From positions 55,512 through 119,511 of the forward strand of contig JBHGBM010000014.1 of assembly GCA_041946965.1 (NCBI GenBank): a stretch of DNA of 64,000 bases, read 5' to 3'. The position numbers were made by a program, and so were the translations under genes. Below are positions 1 to 7,296 of this stretch, one piece after another (the stretch's first letter is position 1; every line of letters starts with the position of its first letter). This stretch comes from JBHGBM01 sp041946965. Its GTDB lineage: Bacteria; Acidobacteriota; Terriglobia; Bryobacterales; Bryobacteraceae. The notes under the pieces were generated by a model, which had not been told where the DNA came from, ran no database searches, and was given only the letters and a program-made list of their open reading frames with translations.

Positions 1-1
1 G

Positions 2-190
2 CTGCCCCAGGCGGAAAGCGTGCCGCACATGCGGAACTTCCTGGAGTGCATCCGGACACGCAAGCAGCCCAACGCTCCCATCGACGCGGGATATTCACAT
101 TCCGTGGCGGCCATCATGGCGGACGAGTCCTACCTGCGCGGCAAGCGCATGGTGTACGACCCAAAGACCAGAAGCATCCGCGAAGGCTAA
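2..190 (+). CDS. Gfo/Idh/MocA-family oxidoreductase, C-terminal end (partial)
   Basis: Only the last 62 codons are inside the window. They contain the characteristic tail of NAD(P)-dependent Gfo/Idh/MocA sugar oxidoreductases: HMRNFLECIRTRKQPNAP, then SVAAIMADESYLRGKRMVYD, which matches the helix and final strand of the C-terminal substrate-binding domain. Enzymes of this family oxidise or epimerise sugars and related polyols. The substrate cannot be judged from this fragment. A second, complete member of the family lies at 56187-57470. The stop codon at 188-190 is followed by a 76-bp gap before the next gene. Confidence 0.85.
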   Translation: MPQAESVPHMRNFLECIRTRKQPNAPIDAGYSHSVAAIMADESYLRGKRMVYDPKTRSIREG

Positions 191-266
191 GATTTGGGGC
201 GGCAACAGGACCATGCGGATCGGTACTGGATGTACAAGCGAAAGATCTTTCTGAGGGCTTAAGCAT

Positions 267-1250
267 ATGAGAGTCTTGACTGCACTTGCCGCGGCCGCGC
301 TCGCCTGGGGCGGCGCGAGGGACGACCACGCGACGAATTTCGATCTGGTGGCCCAATGGGGCGAATTCGGATCGAGAGACGGCCAGTTCAAGTATCCCTG
401 CATGATCGCGGTGGACGCCTCCTCCGGCGTCTATGTGGTGGACCAGCACAATCACCGCATCCAGAAATTCGACGCCGCAGGACGGTTCCTGCTATCGTGG
501 GGAAGTTTTGGCGACGGGCCCGGCCAGTTCAACTACCCCTTCGGGATCGCCGTGGATGCCAGCGGCGCCGTGTACGTCTCGGACATGGACAACCATCGCA
601 TCCAGAAATTCTCCAGCCAGGGCGAATTCCTGAGGATGGCCGGCGGTTATGGCACGGAAGGCGGCCGTTTCAAGCATCCGTACGGAGTGGCGATCGACAG
701 GGCCGGCATCGTTTATGTCATCGACACCCTGAACTACCGGGTACAGAAGTTCGACCGCGATCTCAAGTTCCTCGGGGCGTGGGGCTCCGAGGAGCAGATC
801 GGCATCAAGACCTACATGCCGCACGAGATTGCCATCGGCGCAGGCGGCAACGTGGTCCTGAGCGACCGGCAGAACCACCGCATCTCGATCTTCACCGCGG
901 ACGGCGAGCTGGTAAACCGATTCGGCGAGTACGGCGAAGGCCCCGACGTGATGGGCGGGCGCTTCAGCGAACCGCACGGAGTGGCGGCCGCACCGGACGG
1001 CGCCATCTATGTTTGCGACCGCTACAATTACCGCATCCAACGGTTCAGCGCCGCCGGCGGTTTTCAGGAAGCGTGGTCCATCGAGGGGCCCAGGGACGAC
1101 GCGCAGCAGTATCTTCTAGGCGTGGCCACCGACGCGCTGGGGCACCTTTACATCACCGACCACTACCGGCACCGGGTGCTGAAGTACATCTACCGCCCGT
1201 TCGCGTCCAAAGCCACCGCGGCCGGAGCGCCTGGCCGGATTCGGAAGTAG
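267..1250 (+). CDS. secreted NHL-repeat beta-propeller protein
   Basis: 327 aa. A short signal peptide (MRVLTALAAAALAWGG) is followed by about six NHL repeats. Each has the pattern G-x-F-x-x-P-x-G/I-A-x-D...G-x-(I/V)-Y-V-x-D...N-x-R-I-Q-K-F; examples are GQFNYPFGIAVD and DMDNHRIQKF. The whole chain is probably one six-bladed propeller, a fold used for protein or ligand binding and occasionally for lyase activity. No catalytic residues can be assigned. GAGGG at 253-257 lies nine bases before the ATG. It precedes a polysaccharide-related gene run on the same strand. Its role as a binding or scaffolding protein is inferred from the family. Confidence 0.85.
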   Translation: MRVLTALAAAALAWGGARDDHATNFDLVAQWGEFGSRDGQFKYPCMIAVDASSGVYVVDQHNHRIQKFDAAGRFLLSWGSFGDGPGQFNYPFGIAVDASGAVYVSDMDNHRIQKFSSQGEFLRMAGGYGTEGGRFKHPYGVAIDRAGIVYVIDTLNYRVQKFDRDLKFLGAWGSEEQIGIKTYMPHEIAIGAGGNVVLSDRQNHRISIFTADGELVNRFGEYGEGPDVMGGRFSEPHGVAAAPDGAIYVCDRYNYRIQRFSAAGGFQEAWSIEGPRDDAQQYLLGVATDALGHLYITDHYRHRVLKYIYRPFASKATAAGAPGRIRK

Positions 1251-1264
1251 AGCGGGAGCCGGAC

Positions 1265-2794
1265 ATGCGCGGACTACGGTCATTCCTTTTGCCAATGGCG
1301 GCGGCCGCCCTGTGGGCTGCCGGCGCGCCGGAGAAGACCATCGTTGTGATCGGGGCGCACTTTGACGATGCCGGCGCCGTAGCAGGCGGAACCCTGGTCA
1401 GGTACATCGCCCAGGGTTACAAGGGCGTCTACGGCGTGTTGCTCACGCACCGGCCCGGAGCCGCCGCCGCTCCGGGAACTCTCGAAGCAGACCCTCTCGA
1501 GGCCGCACAACTTCAGCAAGAAAGCGCGCTGAATGCCGCGCGCCGTTACGGAGCGGAACCGGTCTTCTTCAATCTGCACCCCGCGCGCATCCGCTACGGA
1601 CGCTCCTTTGCTTTCGTGGGAAGTCCCCTGTGGAGCCGCTTCGCGCCGCCCGGCACCTGGGACGTCACTATGGCGCCGGCGAGGAGGCAGGCCGTGAGCG
1701 CGGTGGCGGCTCTGCTTCTGGAACGCAATCCGGAACTGGTGATCACACACGGCATCGGCGAGGGAGATATGGAGCATCACAGCACCGCGGACCTCGTCTA
1801 CAAAGCCTGGACGGAGGCGCGTGCCCGCGGAGCGCGGCTCGGCCAACTATGGGTGAGGGCCGAGGATTCCAGCGGCATGATCACCGAAGCGGCGTTCCGG
1901 AAGTTCTTCGAGCCGGTGAGCCTCTCGGTCGAGGTCAGCGGAGGCGTCGAGCGCTTCTTTGCGGTGGCGGATGTGCGCGAGCCGCCGGTGGAGCAGCGGG
2001 ACCGGCGGTTCGGACCCCAGTGGGAGACGGCGCTCGGAGGTCCGTTCACCTGGCGGCCGGCCGGGAAGCAGCCCGTGGTCATGGTGGTGGGGGCGCATTG
2101 CGACGATGTCGAGCTTCAAATGGGCGGCACTCTGGCTTTGCTCCTGCGCCAGGGCTGGAAGGGCGTGTACGTCATCACCACGAACAACACCGCCGGGAAT
2201 CAAATGAGCGCGGGTTTTCAGGTGGACGGCCTGGAGACCATACAGGTGCGCCAGGAGGAAGGGCGCCGGGCGGCCGCGGTCTTTGGTCTGGAACCGCACT
2301 ACCTCAACCTCCATGAGCCGGTGATATATCTCGGCCGGAAGCACACGACGATGGAGGATCCGGAGTGGGGCGTTTACAACGTTCCCGGCAACGGTTCTGT
2401 GACGTCGTCTCCGGAAGGCAAGGGCCTCGAAATGATGACGGCTCTGCTGGAGCGGTACGAACCCGACCTGGTGATCGCCCACCTGCTCTCGGATAAGGCG
2501 GAGCACGGGCAGACCGGCGACTTGGTTTATCGCGCCTTCAAGCGGGCCGCCGCCAAGGGAACGCGGGTCGGCCAATTCTGGATGCCGGTGGGGCGCTTCC
2601 TGCATTATTTTCAGCGGGTCCGCCTCAAGCCCGATGTATCGATCGATGTAACCGGCGACAGTCCGCTGGTCTGGCAAGCGCTGCAACACCACGTGAGCCA
2701 GAACGCCGCCGGCATGACCGGTATGAAGCCGCAGCCCGGCAAGAGACGGTTTGAGCATTTCATCGTGATCGTGGACAATACGAAGGGCCGTTAG
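1265..2794 (+). CDS. secreted protein with two tandem PIG-L (LmbE-like) deacetylase domains
   Basis: 509 aa with a signal peptide (MRGLRSFLLPMAAAALWAAG). PIG-L family enzymes are zinc-dependent N-acetyl-sugar deacetylases. Two copies of the domain are fused: AHFDDAGAVAGG near residues 31-42 (H32, D34, D35) and AHCDDVELQMGG near 277-288 (H278, D280, D281). Each is followed about 130-150 residues later by a second histidine motif, HGIGEGDMEHHS and HLLSDKAEHGQT. Both domains keep the metal-binding pattern, so both could be active. Family members usually have a single domain. The ATG at 1265 was chosen because it gives a signal peptide; the frame is open much further upstream. Two bases separate its stop from the next gene's ATG, implying co-translation. 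Deacetylation of an amino sugar before lyase attack is an inference. Confidence 0.82.
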   Translation: MRGLRSFLLPMAAAALWAAGAPEKTIVVIGAHFDDAGAVAGGTLVRYIAQGYKGVYGVLLTHRPGAAAAPGTLEADPLEAAQLQQESALNAARRYGAEPVFFNLHPARIRYGRSFAFVGSPLWSRFAPPGTWDVTMAPARRQAVSAVAALLLERNPELVITHGIGEGDMEHHSTADLVYKAWTEARARGARLGQLWVRAEDSSGMITEAAFRKFFEPVSLSVEVSGGVERFFAVADVREPPVEQRDRRFGPQWETALGGPFTWRPAGKQPVVMVVGAHCDDVELQMGGTLALLLRQGWKGVYVITTNNTAGNQMSAGFQVDGLETIQVRQEEGRRAAAVFGLEPHYLNLHEPVIYLGRKHTTMEDPEWGVYNVPGNGSVTSSPEGKGLEMMTALLERYEPDLVIAHLLSDKAEHGQTGDLVYRAFKRAAAKGTRVGQFWMPVGRFLHYFQRVRLKPDVSIDVTGDSPLVWQALQHHVSQNAAGMTGMKPQPGKRRFEHFIVIVDNTKGR

Positions 2795-2795
2795 G

Positions 2796-5087
2796 ATGAT
2801 GAAACCGTCGGCATTTGCGCTCCTTCTGTTTTCCCTGGCGCCCGGCAGCCTGCCGGGCGAGCCTCCCGCCGTCTCCAATCGCGCGCCCGGAGTGGACGAT
2901 ATCGGCTACCTGCCGCCGGAGGGCGCGGCTGTGGCGACGAATCCTCCGGCGCTGGCCTGGCTCCCGGAGCCGGAAGCCGAGGGCTACGCCGTCGAGCTCG
3001 CGCGCGACGCACGTTTCACGCGCGGCGTGATCGCCGTCGCGAGAACGCCGTACGTACTCTATACCCATACCGCCGCGCTGGCCCCGGGGACGTGGTACTG
3101 GCGCTACGCCTGCACGGACCGGACCGGCGCCCGCGGCGCGTGGAGCAAGGTGCGATCCTTCCGCATCGCGAAAGATGCGCAGCCGTTTCCCCGTCCCGGT
3201 GAAGACCTGATCCGCGCGCGCCTGCCGCGGCAGCATCCCCGGTTGCTGTTGCGCCCCGAGGAAGTGGAGAGTTTCCGGCAGGCCCGCACGGGCGCGCAAA
3301 AACCGCGGTGGGACGAGCTGGTGCGCACGGCGGAAGAATACCTGAAAGCGCCGCTGATCCCCGAGCCGCCGCCGTGGACGGACGGCAAGTGGAACGCGGA
3401 AGAATGGCGCCGCAACCTGGCGCAGGGCACCAGGGCATCCGAAATCGCCGAGACGCTGGCCTTCTGTTACCTGCTCTCCGGTGAGCGGCGTTACGGCGAG
3501 GGCGCGCGCAAGTGGCTGCTGCATATCGCGGCCTGGGATCCCGCCGGCAGTACCAGCATGGACGTCAACGACGAAGCCGGCATGCCGATTCTCTACAACA
3601 CCTCGCGCGCGTATGACTGGGCATACGACTTTCTGAGCGAAGCCGACCGCGCCACGTTGCGCGCCATGGCGCGTGCCCGCGGCGAGGAAGCGTTCCACTG
3701 GCTGCACGTGAAGCCGTTCGAGCAGAAAGCCTACAACAGCCACGGCGGCCGGATGTGGCATTTTCTCGGGGAGGCCGCCTTCGCTTACTACGGTGAGCTG
3801 CCCGAGGCCGCCAAGTGGCTCGACTACGCTCTCACCATCTTCTGGAGCTGGTACCCTGCCTACGGCGATGAGGAGGGCGGATGGGCACAGGGCTACGCCT
3901 ACTGGTCGTCCTATATCAACCGCTCCACATGGTGGTTTGACGCGCTGCGCGCGGGCCTGAAACTGGAAGGCACCGATAAGCCCTTCTACCGCCACGTGGG
4001 CGACTTCCCCATGTACGTCGCGCCGCCTGGAGGCGCGCTGGTGGGATTCGGCGATTTCGCCGAGAGCCGTCCCCGTCCGGACGCGGCCGCGGTGGTCGCC
4101 TACTTCGCCCGTGTGCGCCACAAGCCGGAGTGGCAATGGTATGCGGAGGCGTGGGGACAGGGTGACGGCGCCAAAGGCCCCGTCGGTTTCCTGCGGGCCG
4201 CGCGTCCCGATCCCCCACCGGTGAAGGCCGCCCCGCCCGGCGACTGGCCCGCCGCCAAACTGTTTCGCGGCGCGGGCTGGGCGTCGCTCACGGGCAACCT
4301 GCTGGACGCGCGTGAGAGCGTTCAGGTCATGCTGCGCGCCGCCCCGCTGGGCAACATCAGCCACAGCCATGCGGACCAGAACGCGATCGTGCTGGGCGCC
4401 TACGGCTCCCCGCTGCTGGTGAACACCGGCATCCGCCCGTGGTACGGGAGCGATTTCTGCAAGCAGTGGTATTGGACCACGAAAGCACACAACGCCCTGG
4501 AGATCGATGGCCGCGGCCAGCCGAAGACCGCCGAAGCTACCGGCAAGGTGATCGTCTTCCAGCCCGGCAAACAGTACGATTACGTCGTGGGCGAAGCCAC
4601 CGGCTACGGCGAGCACGTCCAGCGTTATCGCCGTCACCTGGTGCTGCTGAAGCCGGACGTGGTCGTGGTGTTCGACGAGGTGCGGGCGTCGCGGCCGGTC
4701 TCGCTGAAGTTCTGGCTGCACGGAAGGGCGCCGTTCAGCGTGGGCGACAGCGGCGGGCGCATCGGCCTCACTTACGAGAACGCCTCTCTGGAAGGCGTGC
4801 TGCTGGCGCCCGGCGGCGCCGGCATCGTCCAGACCGACCAATATCCGATTCCGCCCGAAACCGGCAAGACGCAGCCCGAGTGGCATCTCTCGGCGGAAAC
4901 CTTGCAGAAGCACGCGGCGGCGCGTTTTGTCGCGGTGCTTGGGATCGGCAAGGCAGGCCGGAAAATCGACCTCGCGGGCGTGGAGGACGTTTCCTCCGGA
5001 GAGCGGGTTGTGATCCGTTTCCAGCGGGCACAACAGCCGGTCAGCGTCTCGTTCGAGACGGGGCGGCCGGCCGTCAGCGTGCGTTGA
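2796..5087 (+). CDS. heparinase II/III-like polysaccharide lyase with DUF4962 N-terminal region
   Basis: 763 aa, secreted (signal peptide MMKPSAFALLLFSLAPGSLPG). Residues ~25-130 form a fibronectin-like N-terminal module (TNPPALAWLPEPEAEGYAVEL, then W-Y-W-R-Y), as in DUF4962 proteins. An alpha/alpha-toroid follows (INRSTWWFDALRAGLKLEG, GFGDFAESRPRPDA). The C-terminal beta-sandwich is introduced by GNISHSHADQNAIVLG and ALEIDGRGQPKTAEATG, hallmarks of heparinase II/III-like lyases. These cleave uronic-acid-containing polysaccharides by beta-elimination. It is tightly linked to the upstream PIG-L gene (1 bp) and followed 12 bp later by two amidohydrolases. The exact substrate (heparan-like, alginate-like or other) cannot be told. 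Confidence 0.83.
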   Translation: MMKPSAFALLLFSLAPGSLPGEPPAVSNRAPGVDDIGYLPPEGAAVATNPPALAWLPEPEAEGYAVELARDARFTRGVIAVARTPYVLYTHTAALAPGTWYWRYACTDRTGARGAWSKVRSFRIAKDAQPFPRPGEDLIRARLPRQHPRLLLRPEEVESFRQARTGAQKPRWDELVRTAEEYLKAPLIPEPPPWTDGKWNAEEWRRNLAQGTRASEIAETLAFCYLLSGERRYGEGARKWLLHIAAWDPAGSTSMDVNDEAGMPILYNTSRAYDWAYDFLSEADRATLRAMARARGEEAFHWLHVKPFEQKAYNSHGGRMWHFLGEAAFAYYGELPEAAKWLDYALTIFWSWYPAYGDEEGGWAQGYAYWSSYINRSTWWFDALRAGLKLEGTDKPFYRHVGDFPMYVAPPGGALVGFGDFAESRPRPDAAAVVAYFARVRHKPEWQWYAEAWGQGDGAKGPVGFLRAARPDPPPVKAAPPGDWPAAKLFRGAGWASLTGNLLDARESVQVMLRAAPLGNISHSHADQNAIVLGAYGSPLLVNTGIRPWYGSDFCKQWYWTTKAHNALEIDGRGQPKTAEATGKVIVFQPGKQYDYVVGEATGYGEHVQRYRRHLVLLKPDVVVVFDEVRASRPVSLKFWLHGRAPFSVGDSGGRIGLTYENASLEGVLLAPGGAGIVQTDQYPIPPETGKTQPEWHLSAETLQKHAAARFVAVLGIGKAGRKIDLAGVEDVSSGERVVIRFQRAQQPVSVSFETGRPAVSVR

Positions 5088-5099
5088 GACATACCTGGG

Positions 5100-5921
5100 A
5101 TGGATACCCGCAACCTATACTCACGCCGCGAAGTCTTGATTGACGCCGCCGCCGCCGCGGCCGGCCGGCCGCGGAGAACGCCGGTCATTGACTGTCACAC
5201 TCATGCGGGCACCGGCACAACGCTCACCGCGCCCTGGACCACCATCGCCGACCCGGATGAAATCCTGCGCCGGAACAGGGAAGCCGGGATCGATCAGGCG
5301 TGCATCTTTCCCATTTCTCACGACACCTTCGAGGAGCCCAACCGCGAGATCGCGCGGATCGTCCGGAGCCATCCGGGCCGGTTCATCGGATTCGCCAAAC
5401 ACGACCCGGTGACAGAGAAAGGCCGCATCCGCGCCATGCTGCTGCGCGAGTGCCGGGAACTGGGTTTGCGCGGGTTGAAACTCCACGTCACGCCGACACC
5501 CGAGGTGTTGGACACCGTCGCGGAGTTGGGGATTCCCATTCTGTGGCATCCCCGCCCCAATGTGGCTGTCTTCGATGAGATCGCCGAGGCTTACCCCGGC
5601 GTCGATTTGATACTGGCTCACATGGGCAGCGATCTGTCGGCCGACTGGCGGGAGCACGTTGCCGGCATCGAAGTGGCCCGGCGTCATGCCAACGTCTACC
5701 TCGATACCGGCGCCACGGTGCTGACCCGTTATCTGGAGCAGGCCGTGAAGGAACTCGGCCCCGAGAAGATCATCTTCGGTTCGGACGAGCCCGAGGTCGA
5801 CTGCCGCCTGGAGATCTTCAAGGTTCGTGTGCTGCGCCTGCCCGCCGAGCACGAGCAAATGATCCTCGGCGGCAACATGCTCCGGCTCCTCGGCAAGTAC
5901 AAGGGCGGCCGCCATGCCTGA
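5100..5921 (+). CDS. amidohydrolase-2 family metal-dependent hydrolase
   Basis: 273 aa TIM-barrel enzyme. Metal ligands are visible: VIDCHTHAGTG (H33 and H35), LRGLKLHVTP, ILWHPRPN, ILAHMGSD and FGSDEPEVD (the late catalytic Asp). These match the amidohydro_2 family of hydrolases and decarboxylases. The first 25 residues (MDTRNLYSRREVLIDAAAAA) resemble a rudimentary Tat-type leader, so export is possible but unsure. It overlaps the next gene by 8 bp, and that gene is its degenerate paralogue. The reaction is unknown; lactone or amide hydrolysis of sugar-derived products would suit the neighbourhood. Confidence 0.82.
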   Translation: MDTRNLYSRREVLIDAAAAAAGRPRRTPVIDCHTHAGTGTTLTAPWTTIADPDEILRRNREAGIDQACIFPISHDTFEEPNREIARIVRSHPGRFIGFAKHDPVTEKGRIRAMLLRECRELGLRGLKLHVTPTPEVLDTVAELGIPILWHPRPNVAVFDEIAEAYPGVDLILAHMGSDLSADWREHVAGIEVARRHANVYLDTGATVLTRYLEQAVKELGPEKIIFGSDEPEVDCRLEIFKVRVLRLPAEHEQMILGGNMLRLLGKYKGGRHA

Positions 5922-6675
5922 GCCCGTGATTGTCGATTGCCATGCGCTGGCCGGCGCCGGAAAAACGTGGTCAGAACCGGAGAGGGAGGTGGATTACGAC
6001 CTCAAGCTGTTGTTGGAGCGCGGCGCCGAAGCCGGCATCGGCCGTCACTGCGTGATGCCCCCGCGCAATAATACGTACGCGGAGGCAAACAGGCAAGTAG
6101 CCCGCTTATGTGAGAAGCACGGCGGCAGGTTGATCGGCTTCGCCGCGCACAATCCCCAGCGGGAGGCCGGCCGCCTGCGGGCGATGCTCGCCGAAGAGAT
6201 CAAGACCATGGGGCTGCGCGGTGTGAGGTCCGACGGTCATCCGACGCGGGAGTTGCTCGACGCAGTGCTCGAGTTGGGCATCCCGGTTGTGTATTACCCG
6301 CGTGCCGGCGCCGGCCAGCAGCCCGCCCGGTACTTTCACATGCCGGCCACGGCCTATCCGAAGGTGAATTTCATTCTCCCCCACCTGGGCCAGTTCCGGT
6401 CGCTGAACTGGGAGTCGCATCTGGCCGCGATCGATCTCGCCAGGCGTTACCCGAATGTCTACCTCGACACCTCCGGGGTCGGCAGCTTCAAATACCTGGA
6501 GATGGCCGTCCGCGAACTGCCGGCGGACAAAATTCTGTTCGGCACATTCGCGCCGGAATTGGACCCCAGGGTGGAGAAGGAAGCCCTCCGGCTTCTTAAG
6601 CTGCGCGGGGATCCGTACCGGAAGATTGCAGGGCTGAACATCCTTCGCCTGGCAGGGATTCGCGCACCGGCGTAG
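5914..6675 (+). CDS. degenerate amidohydrolase-2 paralogue, probable pseudoenzyme
   Basis: 253 aa, aligning along its whole length with the gene just upstream (MGLRGVR versus LGLRGLK; ARRYPNVYLDTSG versus ARRHANVYLDTGA; ADKILFG versus PEKIIFG). Metal ligands have been lost: DCHTH has become DCHAL, KLHVTP has become RSDGHP, LWHP has become VYYP and FGSDEPEVD has become FGTFAPELD. The His of ILPHLG remains. The frame is intact, so the protein is probably made and folded but not a normal metal hydrolase. It has no leader peptide. The 8-bp overlap suggests translational coupling and possibly a heteromeric complex with the intact copy. Confidence 0.8.
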   Translation: MPEPVIVDCHALAGAGKTWSEPEREVDYDLKLLLERGAEAGIGRHCVMPPRNNTYAEANRQVARLCEKHGGRLIGFAAHNPQREAGRLRAMLAEEIKTMGLRGVRSDGHPTRELLDAVLELGIPVVYYPRAGAGQQPARYFHMPATAYPKVNFILPHLGQFRSLNWESHLAAIDLARRYPNVYLDTSGVGSFKYLEMAVRELPADKILFGTFAPELDPRVEKEALRLLKLRGDPYRKIAGLNILRLAGIRAPA

Positions 6676-6681
6676 AGCGAT

Positions 6682-7074
6682 TCAAGGCCGCACGGCTTTC
6701 CTTGCCTTCTCGAAATGCTTCTTGATGAAGTCGAGCGGCTCGACGCGCTCGCCGCCGGGCTGGCCGGGGTACTGAACGACGCACTCAATCCCAAGCCTGT
6801 CCATGCGCTGCTTCAACGCGATGCCAAACCTGGGATGGTGGACGACGATCTGGACATCCAACTGCGCCACGTGCGGCGCCACGGCCGCGTGGGAGAACCG
6901 CGTGTTGCCGGTCATCTCCACAGCCATCTCGTCGCCGGCGCGCAGCTTCCTGGTGAATCGCGGCAGATCCTCCAGCTTCCATTCGCTTAAATAATTCCTT
7001 CCGTTCTCCAATCGCATGCAAACCGTGAAGCAATTGCGATGCGGGTCAATGCCGATGTGTCGTTTCGTTTCCAT
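6682..7074 (-). pseudogene. IS110-family transposase remnant fused to a probable alpha/beta-hydrolase tail
   Basis: 130 codons. The first ~85 match the N-terminal RuvC-like DEDD domain of IS110 transposases: METKRHIGIDPHRNCFTVC with the first catalytic Asp, AVEMTGNTRFSHA with the Glu, and DVQIVVHHPRFGIA. Intact IS110 transposases run to about 300-400 aa, and the KTDRxDA motif and transposase_20 domain are absent here. From about residue 88 the sequence changes character (MDRLGIECVVQYPGQPGG, then PLDFIKKHFEKARKAV). That resembles the C-terminus of secreted alpha/beta-hydrolases, where a YPGxxHG-type motif precedes a last amphipathic helix. The likeliest history is insertion into a hydrolase gene followed by deletion. 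The transposase half is firm and the hydrolase half is a weaker inference. Confidence 0.65.
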
Positions 7075-7296
7075 ACTCCACCTCGAAAGCCAAGTGGAGT
7101 AGACTCGCTCTGCGGCGTCGCCACTCTCCTATTCAAGGTCCCTCGCGGGCCTTACCCTGGCGCTCCAGCCACAGGTCTGACTAATCTCCTCAACGAGGTC
7201 GCGCCTCATGGAATGTATCCAGCCTGTGACCTGTCTACCCCGGAAGCCTTCTTCCGGAGCCTAACGCACGCGGAGCTAAACATTCATACCATCTCC
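7075..7296. other. non-coding flank of the IS110 remnant with hairpins (possible left end / bridge-RNA region)
   Basis: A 222-bp stretch without a convincing gene lies upstream of the transposase start and downstream of the sulfatase stop. In IS110-group elements the non-coding segment 5' of the transposase holds the left end and encodes a structured RNA. Two perfect inverted repeats are visible: ACTCCAC/GTGGAGT (7075-7081 and 7094-7100), which overlaps the transposase ribosome-binding region, and CCGGAAG/CTTCCGG (7240-7246 and 7251-7257). No terminal inverted repeats are expected for this family. Assignment to the element is by position only. Confidence 0.35.

Noticed and set aside
2760..5033. 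757-codon open frame antisense to the heparinase-like gene
   Set aside because: Same GC-skew artefact; no signal peptide, motif or ribosome-binding site, while the sense strand has clear lyase motifs.
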